Program-made: the position numbers and the translations under genes | Source: Pseudoalteromonas sp. 3D05 | GTDB taxonomy: Bacteria; Pseudomonadota; Gammaproteobacteria; Enterobacterales; Alteromonadaceae | DNA: 64,000 nucleotides | Reading direction: 5' to 3' | Assembly (NCBI RefSeq): GCF_002723455.1 | Contig: NZ_PDUS01000016.1 | Span: forward strand, 1-64,000 | Notes under the pieces: model-generated | What the model was told of the DNA's origin: nothing | Database searches by the model: none | What the model saw: the letters and a program-made list of their open reading frames with translations, nothing else | Shown: positions 50,580 through 59,852 of the stretch, piece by piece | Position numbering within the stretch: the first letter of the stretch is position 1 | How the letters are laid out: each line of letters starts with the position of its first letter

Positions 50580-51404
50580 CTATTCTTTATTAAGCGTAAC
50601 CACTCGTTGCGGAAAGGGTATTTCAATATCAGCGCCTTGAATAGCACTATAAACACCGCCGTTAACAGCAAGTTTTGTTTCAATAATTTTGGTCGTTGGA
50701 ACCCAATAACGGTAACTGATAGTAACGCCACTTTCGGCAAAGGCTTCTATGCCAACCTGTGAATGTGGGTTATCAGCCACTAAATCATGTTGGGCTAGCA
50801 CGTTTTCTATCAGGTTAATTGCTTGGTCTGCACTGGCATCATAGGCAATGTCAATTTCGCCTTTTACCAGTGAATAGTTAAATGAGTTATGAAGAATTTC
50901 ACCGACAATATGTTTATTAGGAATAGTGATCTCTACTTTTTCTTCATTAATAAGCACAGTATGGCCCAACTCAATGGTTTTAACTTGCCCACTAACATTT
51001 TTGACTTCGATTGTGTCGCCAACGATAAAAGGTCTTGTAGCAATAATTGCAAGACCAGCACCATAATTTGACAGCATGCCTTGCAGTGCTAAACCTGCAC
51101 CGAGCGATGCAGCACCAATTGCCGCAACAAAAGGGGTAACACTAATACCTATTTTGCCAAGCGCTATAATAATAAACATAATTATCAATAATACTTTAAC
51201 CACATTACTGACAAAGTTAGTTAAGGTAATATCAATATTGTTACGAGTCATAATACCCGCAACTACTTTAGACAGTTTTTGCGCTATCCATAATCCAAAA
51301 ATGAGTATGAGTACCGCACCCACTAACTGCATGCTGTATTTGACCAAATACTCACTGATCATTGTGTAGTATTTTTCAACTTGCTCTATTTCTGTACTGA
51401 TCAT
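50580..51404 (-). CDS. small-conductance mechanosensitive channel (MscS family)
   Basis: A 274-residue protein with three membrane helices (about 22-42, 60-82, 88-118) and a cytoplasmic beta/alpha domain. The pore helix is the Gly/Ala pattern AAIGAASLGAGLALQGMLSNYGAGLAI. It opens under membrane tension to release solutes after osmotic downshift. It starts 45 bp after lrgB, so lrgA-lrgB-mscS is a likely operon. Confidence 0.92.
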   Translation of the reverse strand: MISTEIEQVEKYYTMISEYLVKYSMQLVGAVLILIFGLWIAQKLSKVVAGIMTRNNIDITLTNFVSNVVKVLLIIMFIIIALGKIGISVTPFVAAIGAASLGAGLALQGMLSNYGAGLAIIATRPFIVGDTIEVKNVSGQVKTIELGHTVLINEEKVEITIPNKHIVGEILHNSFNYSLVKGEIDIAYDASADQAINLIENVLAQHDLVADNPHSQVGIEAFAESGVTISYRYWVPTTKIIETKLAVNGGVYSAIQGADIEIPFPQRVVTLNKE

Positions 51405-51449
51405 GAAAAGCCTATAAGTAAATAAAATTCAATTAAGTGAGGGAAGTTA

Positions 51450-52157
51450 TCATAGCAGAAGTTGGCTGAGATAAGGATAAAGCCAAGGTACTATAATTGC
51501 CGTCAGTAGTGCACTTAATGCCATAGCAACAGACGAAAAAGCACCAATTTGCGGGTGTTTATTCAGTGCAGCAGCTGTTCCAATTGCATGGCACGCAGTT
51601 CCGATTGCAACGCCTTGGGCTTGATGATTTAACACGCCACTCCATTGCAAAATAATAAATCCAAAAAGCGCGCCTAGCAAACCGATAAAAATAACCATTG
51701 CAGCAGCTAAAGAAGCAATTCCTCCAAGGGAGTCCGTAACCACTAAAGTGATAGGTGTTGTTACTGACAAAGCGGCAACAGAGTGTGCCAGTTCCTTAGG
51801 GACAGCAAATACGATACTTAATAGAAAACCGACAACGGTTGCGTTAACAATGCCAACAACACTACTGATGAAAATAAGCAAAGCACTTTTTCGAACATGT
51901 AAAAATTGCTTATATAACGGGAGTGCGAGGGCGACAATGGCGGGTTCTAACAACCAGCTCAAAAACTGGGTGTGATAACTAAAAGTTTCATAAGGTATAT
52001 TAAATAAGATCAGTATTAAGGCTGAAAAAACAATTGCTAAAAATACAGGGGTGGTTAGCGCAATAAAGGTTGTAGACTGGCTCAGTTTATTTAAATGTTT
52101 AAGTAAAATAAACCCTGTAACCACAGCGGGTATACACAACCACCACAAATTAATCAT
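51450..52157 (-). CDS. LrgB-family membrane protein
   Basis: A 235-residue polytopic protein with family motifs FLSWLLEPAIVALALPLYKQ, KELAHSVAALSVTTPITLVVTDSLGG and GVAIGTACHAIGTAAALNK. LrgB/CidB proteins act with LrgA/CidA in holin-like or metabolite-transport roles. Its start overlaps the lrgA stop by 8 nt. Confidence 0.9.
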   Translation of the reverse strand: MINLWWLCIPAVVTGFILLKHLNKLSQSTTFIALTTPVFLAIVFSALILILFNIPYETFSYHTQFLSWLLEPAIVALALPLYKQFLHVRKSALLIFISSVVGIVNATVVGFLLSIVFAVPKELAHSVAALSVTTPITLVVTDSLGGIASLAAAMVIFIGLLGALFGFIILQWSGVLNHQAQGVAIGTACHAIGTAAALNKHPQIGAFSSVAMALSALLTAIIVPWLYPYLSQLLL

Positions 52158-52536
52158 GCTGCGCTCGCCCTTTGAAGACGGCTATTAGATGGCTAATTAA
52201 TAGCAGGCTAGTTAAAGGAACTAAAATTAGGCAGGCAACGATAAACTGCCAGTGTAATGAAATTAAGTTTAAATGTTCAATAAAGCCAACACCTGCGGGA
52301 ATAAAAAATAAAGGCATATAATTCAACAAGGGAGATGCGCTAGGGGTAACATGGTGTTCTTTAATTAAACCAGTGAGCAAAAGCCCTAATAATAAAAGCA
52401 TACCGAGCAAAGGTGCTGGAAAGCTGCCTTGAGTGAATTGCATGATTACTTTTGCAGCTGCGAGGCAGCCTAGAATGATTGCTATACTGAGCAAAAGCTG
52501 GGCACTTGCTTTTAGTGAAAGAGTAAAGGCAGACAT
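52150..52536 (-). CDS. LrgA/CidA-family holin-like protein
   Basis: A 128-residue protein with four membrane helices and the LrgA pattern QGSFPAPLLGMLLLLGLLLTGLI ... NYMPLFFIPAGVGFIEHLNLI. It is the partner of LrgB and first gene of the set with mscS. Confidence 0.88.
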   Translation of the reverse strand: MSAFTLSLKASAQLLLSIAIILGCLAAAKVIMQFTQGSFPAPLLGMLLLLGLLLTGLIKEHHVTPSASPLLNYMPLFFIPAGVGFIEHLNLISLHWQFIVACLILVPLTSLLLISHLIAVFKGRAQHD

Positions 52537-52597
52537 ATCAATGCTCTAAAATATTGGTTTTACTTAAGGAAACAAAACTTAATCATGTTTTGAATTT

Positions 52598-52633
52598 TTT
52601 CACTATGCGACTTTATAGCTAAGCATAGTGAAA
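52598..52633. other. inverted repeat between lrgA and the hydratase gene
   Basis: TTTCACTATGC (52598-52608) and GCATAGTGAAA (52623-52633) are perfect 11-bp arms around a 14-nt loop. No T-tract follows on the minus strand. It lies directly after the enoyl-CoA hydratase stop codon and could be an RNA 3'-end structure or a protein site near lrgA. Confidence 0.5.
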
Positions 52634-52636
52634 GTG

Positions 52637-53428
52637 TTACCAACGTTTGCTGTTTTGATACTCAATGTTATCGTCACCTTTTGCTTTGGCGATTGCACGT
52701 TTGGTATTTTTATTGACCAACAGTCTAATCTGGCTAAATGTTTCTTTGGCGAGTATATGTCGTCGGGGAGTTGCATAGCTTTGCTGAGTAACTCGTTTTA
52801 TCGCTGCCAGCGTATCGGGAGAACGGCTTGATAAAATAGTGATCATATTTAGGCACTCTTGCAAAGGGCCATCACAAACTTTAGTGACTAAACCAAGTTG
52901 ATGTGCTTTTTCTGCATCAATTGGGTTGGCGTGGCTGGCTAACCAAAGCGCCTGGTCACGCTGTAACAAACTTGGCAAAATAACATTTGCACCCATATCA
53001 GGACAAAGCCCCCAGCGTGCTTCCATAACGGCTAATTTAGCATTGCTATGAACAAGTCGATAATCAGCGCCTAAGGCTATTTGTAAGCCGCCACCAAAGC
53101 AGTTACCTTGAATAATAGCAAAAACGGGTACGCTCAACGATTGCCAACCTAACACAACCTTTTGCGCTAAATTACAATTTCCAGGTAACCATTTAAATAG
53201 CAATTGGAGGATATTCATTGGATTTTTCATCACAGAGCTGACATCAAGACCTGCGCAAAAGTGCTCCCCTTCACCTTGAATAATGACAGCGCGAACTGAT
53301 TTATTTTTTTTTATTTTTTTAATAATCTCGTTGAGCTGTTTAAACATAATGAAACTAAGTGCATTTTGTTTTTGCTCTCTAGCAAGTGTTACAAAAGCGG
53401 TATGCTGTTGAATTTCTAATTTAACCAT
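52637..53428 (-). CDS. enoyl-CoA hydratase/isomerase family protein
   Basis: A 263-residue crotonase-fold enzyme. The oxyanion-hole segments are EGEHFCAGLDVSSV (about 53-66) and IQGNCFGGGLQIALGADYRLVH (about 104-125), followed by LAVMEARWGLCPDMGANVILPSL. The Glu in MEARWG may be catalytic. It acts on acyl-CoA thioesters in fatty-acid or related degradation; no pathway genes are adjacent. Confidence 0.88.
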   Translation of the reverse strand: MVKLEIQQHTAFVTLAREQKQNALSFIMFKQLNEIIKKIKKNKSVRAVIIQGEGEHFCAGLDVSSVMKNPMNILQLLFKWLPGNCNLAQKVVLGWQSLSVPVFAIIQGNCFGGGLQIALGADYRLVHSNAKLAVMEARWGLCPDMGANVILPSLLQRDQALWLASHANPIDAEKAHQLGLVTKVCDGPLQECLNMITILSSRSPDTLAAIKRVTQQSYATPRRHILAKETFSQIRLLVNKNTKRAIAKAKGDDNIEYQNSKRW

Positions 53429-53690
53429 GTCAACTCCTCTGACCTGTTTGGTTAGCTTACGAGTTAATTAGGATGATGTAAAGTCTGGGATATTTGCTGA
53501 TAAATAAAGCGTATTTAGCGCTTAAATTGTTAACCTAACCTACAAAAAGTAACAAAGTGGTGTATATTTTTAATTGAACAAATTGCTATCTTATCCATCA
53601 ATATTAGCCGACAAACGTGTAAAGCGTTTACCTGTATTAAAAATAATCATAAACCGTAGTTTAGCTTTAAACTACAAGGAGAATAAAAAC

Positions 53691-54896
53691 ATGTTTAAAC
53701 GCTTAATGCCAAGTATGTTGATCACATATATGCTGTTGGCTATTAAAGGCACCTTAGCCATTACATTAATTACGTCGCTAGCTGGTTGCTCTGATGATAA
53801 TTCAGCTAAACAGGCTGCACCAGCACCGGCTGTATCAGTGTTTCACGTGATTACTCAAGAAGTGGGTAATTATCGTGAATTTGTTGCTCGTACAGAGGCA
53901 CATCAAGAAGTTAAAATTCGAGCTCGCGTTGAAGGTGAGTTAATTGAACGCCATTTTGATGAGGGGTCTTATGTTGAAAAAGGCCAATTGTTATTAAAGA
54001 TAGACCCTTCAGAGTATCAATCGAGTGTGGCACAAATTGAGGCCGATTTAAAAAGTAAAACAGCGGGTGCAAATGGCGCTGAACGTGACTTAAAACGAGG
54101 TAAAGAGGTTGCAGCCCAAGGTTTTATTTCTCAGTCAGACTTAGACAAACTCACCACCAACTTCGATCAAGCAACAGCAGCCGTGAAGTCAGCTGAAGCA
54201 AGCCTGGAAAAAGCAAAACTTAATCTGAGCTATACCGAAATTAGAGCGCCGTTTGCTGGGCGCATTGGTAAGGTAAATTATGATGTGGGCAACGTTGTAG
54301 GGCCTGGCTCAAACGAGCTTGCTGAACTGACCGATGTGGATCCAATCTATGTTAATTTTCAGGTAGAAGAGGCTGATTATATTAGCTATCGTCAAAAGCA
54401 TCAAAACACAAACGATAACCCAAAAAATGTAGCAATAGACTTAGCGCTTCGTCTACCAAACAACACTAATTTTGAATCTAAAGGTCAACTTGATTTTGCT
54501 GACACAAAGATTGATCGCAGTACAGGGACGGTTGAGCTTCGTGCCACATTTGCGAATGAAAAAGCAATTGTTATGCCGGGTTTATTCGTAACACTAATTG
54601 TTGAAAGTAAAGATAAACAGGCTCATTCACTTATACCGCAAGCTGCAGTGCAAGAAAACCAACAAGGTAAGTTTGTGTTAGTGGTAGGTGATGATAATAA
54701 AGTAGCAACACGTATAGTAACACTTGGCAGACGAATTAATGCTATGTGGGTTGTTGAGTCTGGCCTTGAAGAAGGTGAAAGGGTTATTGTTGAGGGTCTT
54801 CAAAAAGTGCGCCAAGGCGTTGAAGTTAAAGCTGTTGAGAAAGAAGTCGATCATACAACAGGTACCATTTCAAATAAATCAAACTCAGCGAGTTAA
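53691..54896 (+). CDS. RND efflux periplasmic adaptor (membrane fusion protein)
   Basis: About 401 residues: a lipobox (SLAGC), a lipoyl-like segment (RARVEGELIERHFDEGSYVEKGQLLLKIDP), a helical hairpin (about 95-165), the barrel (EIRAPFAGRIGKVNYDVGNVV) and a C-terminal membrane-proximal domain. It is of the AcrA/MexA type. The start at 53691 follows AAGGAG; the longer upstream frame was rejected. The permease gene begins 11 bp after the stop codon. Confidence 0.93.
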   Translation: MFKRLMPSMLITYMLLAIKGTLAITLITSLAGCSDDNSAKQAAPAPAVSVFHVITQEVGNYREFVARTEAHQEVKIRARVEGELIERHFDEGSYVEKGQLLLKIDPSEYQSSVAQIEADLKSKTAGANGAERDLKRGKEVAAQGFISQSDLDKLTTNFDQATAAVKSAEASLEKAKLNLSYTEIRAPFAGRIGKVNYDVGNVVGPGSNELAELTDVDPIYVNFQVEEADYISYRQKHQNTNDNPKNVAIDLALRLPNNTNFESKGQLDFADTKIDRSTGTVELRATFANEKAIVMPGLFVTLIVESKDKQAHSLIPQAAVQENQQGKFVLVVGDDNKVATRIVTLGRRINAMWVVESGLEEGERVIVEGLQKVRQGVEVKAVEKEVDHTTGTISNKSNSAS

Positions 54897-54907
54897 AGGG
54901 AGCGCTT

Positions 54908-57900
54908 ATGATAAGTAAAACGTTTATCGCGCGGCCCAAATTTGCCTTAGTGATATCGATTGTGATCACACTGGCAGGTTTGATTTCTGTTGGCTTGTTG
55001 CCAGTTAATATGTACCCAGAAATTACGCCACCGCAAATACAGATCACCGCCGTTTATCCAGGCGCTAGCGCGCAAGTTGTTGAAGAGTCGGTTATTAGAC
55101 CCATTGAAGAGCAAGTCAATGGTGTTGAGGACATGATGTATGTTGAGTCCAGCGCTAGTAATAATGGCACAGCAGTTATTACTGTATACTTTAAAGTGGG
55201 TACCGACACCGATATTGCTCAAGTTAATGTTCAAAATAGGGTGGCATTAGCCGAACCAGGATTACCTACTGAAGTGTCACGTCAAGGTGTTTCTGTAAAG
55301 AAAAAGTCGAGCGCAATGTTGCTTGGTATTAACCTTTATTCTGATAAAGAAAATATAGACGCAATATTCTTAAGTAATTACGCTACGAATTATTTAACCG
55401 AGCCTCTAGGGCGCATTAATGGTGTTGCATCAGCAGAAGTAATGGGTGAGCAAACTTACTCTATGCGCTTATGGTTGCGGCCCGATAAAATGGCTTCTCT
55501 TGGATTAACAGTAACAGAGATTAAAGCAGCACTACAGGAACAAAACACCATCGTCGCAGCCGGTAAACTGGGCGCTGCGCCATCACTGCCCAGTCAGCAA
55601 TTCGAATATTCAATTCAAGCAAAAGGCCGCTTAAAAACACCTGAAGAGTTTGGTCAAACGATTATACGAGCAAATCAAAACGGGAACTTTGTTCGGTTAA
55701 ATGATGTTGCCCGTATTGAACTTGGCTCGGCCAGTTACGGTACAACGGCAAAATTGAACCAACAAGACACCGCTTTTTTGGTTATTTATCAACTATCAGA
55801 TGCCAATGCGACACAGGTAGCTAAAGATGTTAAGACGACGATGGCTGAACTTGCTAAGCAGTTACCAGACGGCGTCAAATATTCTATTCCTTATGATACA
55901 ACTGAATTTATCAATCGCTCTATTGAAGAAGTTGTTGTTACTTTATTTCAAGCCGTTGGTTTGGTTGTGCTTGTGGTGTTTTTGTTTTTACAAAATTGGC
56001 GCGCGACATTAATTCCAACAATTGCTATCCCAGTGTCATTAGTGGGTACTTTTGCATTTATGATGGCGATGGACTACTCAATCAATTTAATTACTTTATT
56101 TGGCTTAGTTTTAGCGATTGGTATTGTGGTAGACGATGCAATTATTGTTATTGAAAACGTAGAGCGAATTTTAAAAGAAGAAAAGCTGCCAATTAAAGAA
56201 GCTGTTACAAAGGCAATGGCGCAAGTGACAGGGCCTATTATTGCCACTACCTTAGTGCTACTCGCTGTGTTTGTTCCTGTAGGATTTATGCCAGGGATAA
56301 CGGGTGAGCTATATAAACAGTTTTCTGTAACAATCTCATTTGCGGTCATAATTTCTTCTGTGAATGCACTGACCTTGAGTCCAGCATTGTGCACTTTATT
56401 GCTTAATGAAAAAGCGATGCAACCAATAAAGTGGTTAGCACCTGTTGAGCATAGCATCACAAAATCAACTTCCGCTTACAGTAAGGTTATTCACTTTATT
56501 CTCAAGCGCGTAGGGCGTATGAGTTTGTTTGCTATTGTTATATTTGTTGCCGCTGCATGGCTCGCTAAAAGTGTGCCTACAGGCTTTGTACCAGCAGAAG
56601 ATCAGGGCTTTGTATTTGTTGATGTTCAATTACCAGATGCCGCTGCTTCAGGGCGTACAGAAGAGGTGATGAAGAAGATTGGCGAAGTAATTAAAAATGA
56701 ACCCACTGCAACCGATTTTATTGCGGTATCAGGCTTTTCATTAATTGGTGGAGCTGGCTCGAACAATGCACTTGGTATTGTAATTTTAAAAGACTGGGAG
56801 GAGAGAACGACACCAGAACTTGGTTTAAAAGCAACGATTGGCCGTTTGATGGGGCAATTATGGGCGATGCCAGATGCCCAAATAATGGTATTTAACCCGC
56901 CACCAATCCCAGGGCTTGGCAATAGTTCAGGTTTTGAATTCCGTCTACAAGATAGTGAAGGACGTGACCCTAACGAATTAGCACAAGTGCTTAATGGTCT
57001 AATTTATGAGGCTAATCAACACCCTAGCTTATCAAATGTATACAGTACGTTCCGTGCAAATGTGCCACAATACTTCTTAGAGGTTGATAGAAATAAAGCG
57101 AAGGCACAGGGCGTTGCACTGAGTGATATATTTATTACCTTACAGGCTCAATTAGGGTCACTGTATATTAATGATTTTAATCAGTTTAGCCGAACTTACA
57201 AAGTAATCATGCAGGCTGAAAGTGAGTTTAGGAAAAACCCCAGTGATCTACAGCATTACTTCGTCCGCAACGATCAAGGTGATATGGTTCCGCTGACTAC
57301 GTTGGCTAAATTAGAGCCTATCCTTGGTCCTACCACATTGAACCATTTTAACTTGTACAGAAGTGCCAGTATTAGTGGCCAAGCAGCAACTGGGTTTTCC
57401 AGTGGTGATGCCATTGCGGCTATGGAAGAGCTTGCAGCGCAATTACCAAATGGTTATATATTTGAATGGGCAGGACAGTCAAAGCAAGAGATTGAAGCGG
57501 GGAATATGGCGCCAATTTTATTTGGTTTAGCGGTTATTTTTGTCTACTTGTTTCTCGTGGCACAGTATGAAAGTTGGACTATTCCGTTTTCGGTTATCGC
57601 TGCTATACCGCTGGCTATGTTTGGTGCAATGCTTGCGCTATATGTATTGGGGATGGAAAACAATATTTATGCCCAAGTTGGCTTAGTGCTCTTAATTGGT
57701 ATGTCGACCAAGACAGCCATTTTAATTGTGGAATTTGCGATGGAAGAGCGCCTCGCTGGCAAGAGTATTTTTGAGGCTGCGCTAAGTGCGGCAACAATGC
57801 GATTTAGAGCTGTATTGATGACGGCATTTTCATTTGTATTGGGTGTATTGCCACTGGTTTTCGCAACGGGGGCTGGCGCAGGTAGTCGAGTATCGTTGGG

Positions 57901-58018
57901 TATTACTGTTTTAGCAGGCATGTTAGCTGCCACGATATTTGGTACATTATTAGTCCCGCTGTTTTATAGTTTGGTACAAACCATGCGAGAGAAAGTCAAA
58001 GGCACTGCTAATACTTAA
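54908..58018 (+). CDS. RND multidrug efflux permease (AcrB/MexB-like, HAE1 family)
   Basis: A 1036-residue inner-membrane transporter with 12 membrane helices and two large periplasmic loops. It has the TM4 proton-relay pair GIVVDDAIIVIENVER (Asp-Asp) and the HAE1 ends VNMYPEITPPQIQITAVYPGAS and GFVPAEDQGFVFVDVQLPDAAA. It pumps hydrophobic or amphiphilic drugs by proton antiport with the adaptor. No TolC-like channel gene is present, so the channel is supplied from elsewhere. Confidence 0.95.
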   Translation: MISKTFIARPKFALVISIVITLAGLISVGLLPVNMYPEITPPQIQITAVYPGASAQVVEESVIRPIEEQVNGVEDMMYVESSASNNGTAVITVYFKVGTDTDIAQVNVQNRVALAEPGLPTEVSRQGVSVKKKSSAMLLGINLYSDKENIDAIFLSNYATNYLTEPLGRINGVASAEVMGEQTYSMRLWLRPDKMASLGLTVTEIKAALQEQNTIVAAGKLGAAPSLPSQQFEYSIQAKGRLKTPEEFGQTIIRANQNGNFVRLNDVARIELGSASYGTTAKLNQQDTAFLVIYQLSDANATQVAKDVKTTMAELAKQLPDGVKYSIPYDTTEFINRSIEEVVVTLFQAVGLVVLVVFLFLQNWRATLIPTIAIPVSLVGTFAFMMAMDYSINLITLFGLVLAIGIVVDDAIIVIENVERILKEEKLPIKEAVTKAMAQVTGPIIATTLVLLAVFVPVGFMPGITGELYKQFSVTISFAVIISSVNALTLSPALCTLLLNEKAMQPIKWLAPVEHSITKSTSAYSKVIHFILKRVGRMSLFAIVIFVAAAWLAKSVPTGFVPAEDQGFVFVDVQLPDAAASGRTEEVMKKIGEVIKNEPTATDFIAVSGFSLIGGAGSNNALGIVILKDWEERTTPELGLKATIGRLMGQLWAMPDAQIMVFNPPPIPGLGNSSGFEFRLQDSEGRDPNELAQVLNGLIYEANQHPSLSNVYSTFRANVPQYFLEVDRNKAKAQGVALSDIFITLQAQLGSLYINDFNQFSRTYKVIMQAESEFRKNPSDLQHYFVRNDQGDMVPLTTLAKLEPILGPTTLNHFNLYRSASISGQAATGFSSGDAIAAMEELAAQLPNGYIFEWAGQSKQEIEAGNMAPILFGLAVIFVYLFLVAQYESWTIPFSVIAAIPLAMFGAMLALYVLGMENNIYAQVGLVLLIGMSTKTAILIVEFAMEERLAGKSIFEAALSAATMRFRAVLMTAFSFVLGVLPLVFATGAGAGSRVSLGITVLAGMLAATIFGTLLVPLFYSLVQTMREKVKGTANT

Positions 58019-58040
58019 AACTTAAAAAGACGCTATTTAA

Positions 58041-58068
58041 AAAAGTCAGGGAAACCTGGCTTTTTTTT
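58041..58068 (+). terminator. rho-independent terminator
   Basis: AAAAGTCAGG and CCTGGCTTTT pair around GAAA (one T-G pair), followed by a run of eight T. It ends the RND efflux operon. Confidence 0.85.
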
Positions 58069-58130
58069 GGCAAAAATTTTTTTAGGTTTGATACTATAAG
58101 GCAATTGATAATGTTGAAGGGTCCACTGTA

Positions 58131-58451
58131 ATGACTGGTCCACGTTTATACAGCGAAGAAGAAGTAACACATCAAGCATATGATATCTTTTTAGAGTTAG
58201 CACCAGATAACTTAAGCGAACAAGATATTGAAGATTTTAATATGCACCGTGAAGAGCTTGGCTTTATTGAAGAAGGTGAGCCAGATGAACAATGGCAAGA
58301 TTTTGTTGCGCTTGAGATTGAACCAGAGCACTTTTTACAGGTATTAGTCGGTTTGGAGTTTGAGAACCAAGATATTCTATTTGCCAAAATTTTAATTAGT
58401 CGCGATAAAGATGCCCCTTTTTGCCACATTTTATGGAAGGATAGCGAATAA
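58131..58451 (+). CDS. yciU: YciU/HI1450 (DUF440) family acidic protein
   Basis: A 106-residue strongly acidic protein. EVTHQAYDIFLELAPDNLSEQDIEDFN and ILISRDKDAPFCHILWK match the HI1450/YciU family, proposed to mimic double-stranded DNA and bind HU-like proteins. The length is normal. The gene stands alone after the RND terminator. Confidence 0.88.
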   Translation: MTGPRLYSEEEVTHQAYDIFLELAPDNLSEQDIEDFNMHREELGFIEEGEPDEQWQDFVALEIEPEHFLQVLVGLEFENQDILFAKILISRDKDAPFCHILWKDSE

Positions 58452-58455
58452 TCAG

Positions 58456-58512
58456 ATGATCAATTTAGTACACCAAATAGTTAATTTCCTTACCATGTTA
58501 GTGGGTAAATAG
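58456..58512 (+). CDS. possible 18-codon ORF coupled to the DUF481 gene
   Basis: An 18-residue hydrophobic ORF (begins MINLVHQIV) whose TAG stop codon overlaps the GTG start of the next gene as TAGTG. The ribosome-binding site is weak and distant (AAGGA about 16 nt upstream). It could be a leader ORF or chance. Confidence 0.25.
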   Translation: MINLVHQIVNFLTMLVGK

Positions 58513-59327
58513 TGAATCGTTTTATTCTGTTACTCTGCGTATTCGTCAGTTTAAAAAGCTGGGCAGTCGATCCATTTGAAGACTTCCATGAGTATGGACA
58601 ACTATCAGAAGAGGAAATACATAAAATTCACCAAGGTGAATTACTTTATGGTGATACTGAATTTGGTTTTATCGTCAGCAGTGGTAATACAAATTCGACC
58701 AGCTTTAAACTTAAAGGCAATTTATATCAAGATCTCGAAAATTGGCGCAATCAATTTAAAATAGACACGCTTTATAAACGTGATGAAAATGAGGCAACAG
58801 GTGAGAATGAGGTTTCTGCTAATCGTATCTTTATATCTGCTCAGGGAAACTACAAGGTAGGTGTCAAAGATGCATCATTCTTTATTTATGGCGATTATGA
58901 AAACGATGAGTTTAGTGGCCTTGCATTTAAAAGCACATTAGCAACAGGTTACGGTAATCGTTTATATGAGGGTGAAAAAAACCAAGTCGATTTTGATATT
59001 GGGCCGGGCTTATATCGCTCAGTTGCAGATAGCGAGACCGAGCTTGAAGAGGGGGAAGATGCCACGAAAACAGGTTATCTTTTACGTCTAGCTCTTCAGT
59101 GGGAACGCACGGTATCTAAACGCACACGCTTTAACCAGGATGTAAGTATTGAGCAGTCTTTATCTGGGCTCAATTCACGTTTAAAATCTGAAACATCATT
59201 GATCAGTCAGCTTATGGGTGACATGTCTTTAAAATTTACTTACTTATATCGCTATAACTCAAAACCTGAAGACGATAAACTCAAATACGATTCAGAGCTT
59301 AGCGCGACTTTGGTTTATAGTTTTTAA
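58512..59327 (+). CDS. DUF481 (YdiY-type) outer-membrane protein
   Basis: A 271-residue beta-barrel protein with a signal peptide (about 1-18), a short helical lead-in and a DUF481 barrel (GDTEFGFIVSSGNTNSTSFKLKGNL ... LSATLVYSF, ending in Phe). YdiY-like proteins are salt- or acid-induced outer-membrane proteins of unclear function. The start is a GTG, chosen because the signal peptide begins there. Confidence 0.82.
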   Translation: MNRFILLLCVFVSLKSWAVDPFEDFHEYGQLSEEEIHKIHQGELLYGDTEFGFIVSSGNTNSTSFKLKGNLYQDLENWRNQFKIDTLYKRDENEATGENEVSANRIFISAQGNYKVGVKDASFFIYGDYENDEFSGLAFKSTLATGYGNRLYEGEKNQVDFDIGPGLYRSVADSETELEEGEDATKTGYLLRLALQWERTVSKRTRFNQDVSIEQSLSGLNSRLKSETSLISQLMGDMSLKFTYLYRYNSKPEDDKLKYDSELSATLVYSF

Positions 59328-59344
59328 CCCCTATTGAGATTTTT

Positions 59345-59794
59345 ATGTATAAAAATAAGCAGTATGCATTATTCATTTTTGCGGTCCTTGCTTGGATCGG
59401 CAGTTTTGTTGGACTTGCTTGGTATTTAATTGGCGCAGATATGCCTTTAATGGTGTTTGCTGGCATATTAATTCTGGTTGGTTATGTATTCCATGGCTTG
59501 ACCATTAAGGTGGATCACACATCTATTAGCTGGGGTTTTGGTCCTGGTCTATTTGGAGATACTTTATTGTTGCAGGATATTGTGGAAGCGAAAGCTGTGG
59601 AAAATTCATTTCGCCATGGTATAGGCTTACGCATAACTCATGACGGTTGGATTTATACTGTGTCAGGGTTTAGTGCGGTGCAGTTAACAATGAAAGACGG
59701 TAGTCAGTACAGGTTAGGTACAAATGACCAAGCGGGATTACTTGCTGCATTAGATGGTAAGATTTGTCCGTTAGAAGCAACTGAGGCTGCTTAA
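59345..59794 (+). CDS. small membrane protein, PH-like domain possible
   Basis: A 149-residue protein with two membrane helices (about 8-30 and 33-52) followed by a beta-rich domain (about 55-140) like bacterial PH-domain membrane proteins: VDHTSISWGFGPGLFGDTLLLQDIVEAKAVENS and TLNDGSQYRLGTNDQAGL-like strands. It lies 17 bp after the DUF481 gene, probably co-transcribed. The function is unknown. Confidence 0.7.
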   Translation: MYKNKQYALFIFAVLAWIGSFVGLAWYLIGADMPLMVFAGILILVGYVFHGLTIKVDHTSISWGFGPGLFGDTLLLQDIVEAKAVENSFRHGIGLRITHDGWIYTVSGFSAVQLTMKDGSQYRLGTNDQAGLLAALDGKICPLEATEAA

Positions 59795-59802
59795 AACTGT
59801 CC

Positions 59803-59829
59803 AAAAAAAGCGCCCTAGGCGCTTTTTTT
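59803..59829. terminator. bidirectional rho-independent terminator
   Basis: AAAAAAAGCGCC and GGCGCTTTTTTT form a 12-bp stem around CTA. It lies between the convergent small membrane protein and slyD genes. Confidence 0.92.
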
Positions 59830-59852
59830 GTAACGACCTAAACTCAAGTTAT

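Noticed and set aside
52637..53428. Enoyl-CoA hydratase as part of a fatty-acid operon
   Set aside because: Neighbours are lrgAB and RND efflux genes; no other acyl-CoA gene in the window.
53574..53690. 39-residue N-terminal extension of the RND adaptor
   Set aside because: AAGGAG directly precedes ATG 53691, which begins a good lipoprotein signal; the extension does not look like a signal peptide.
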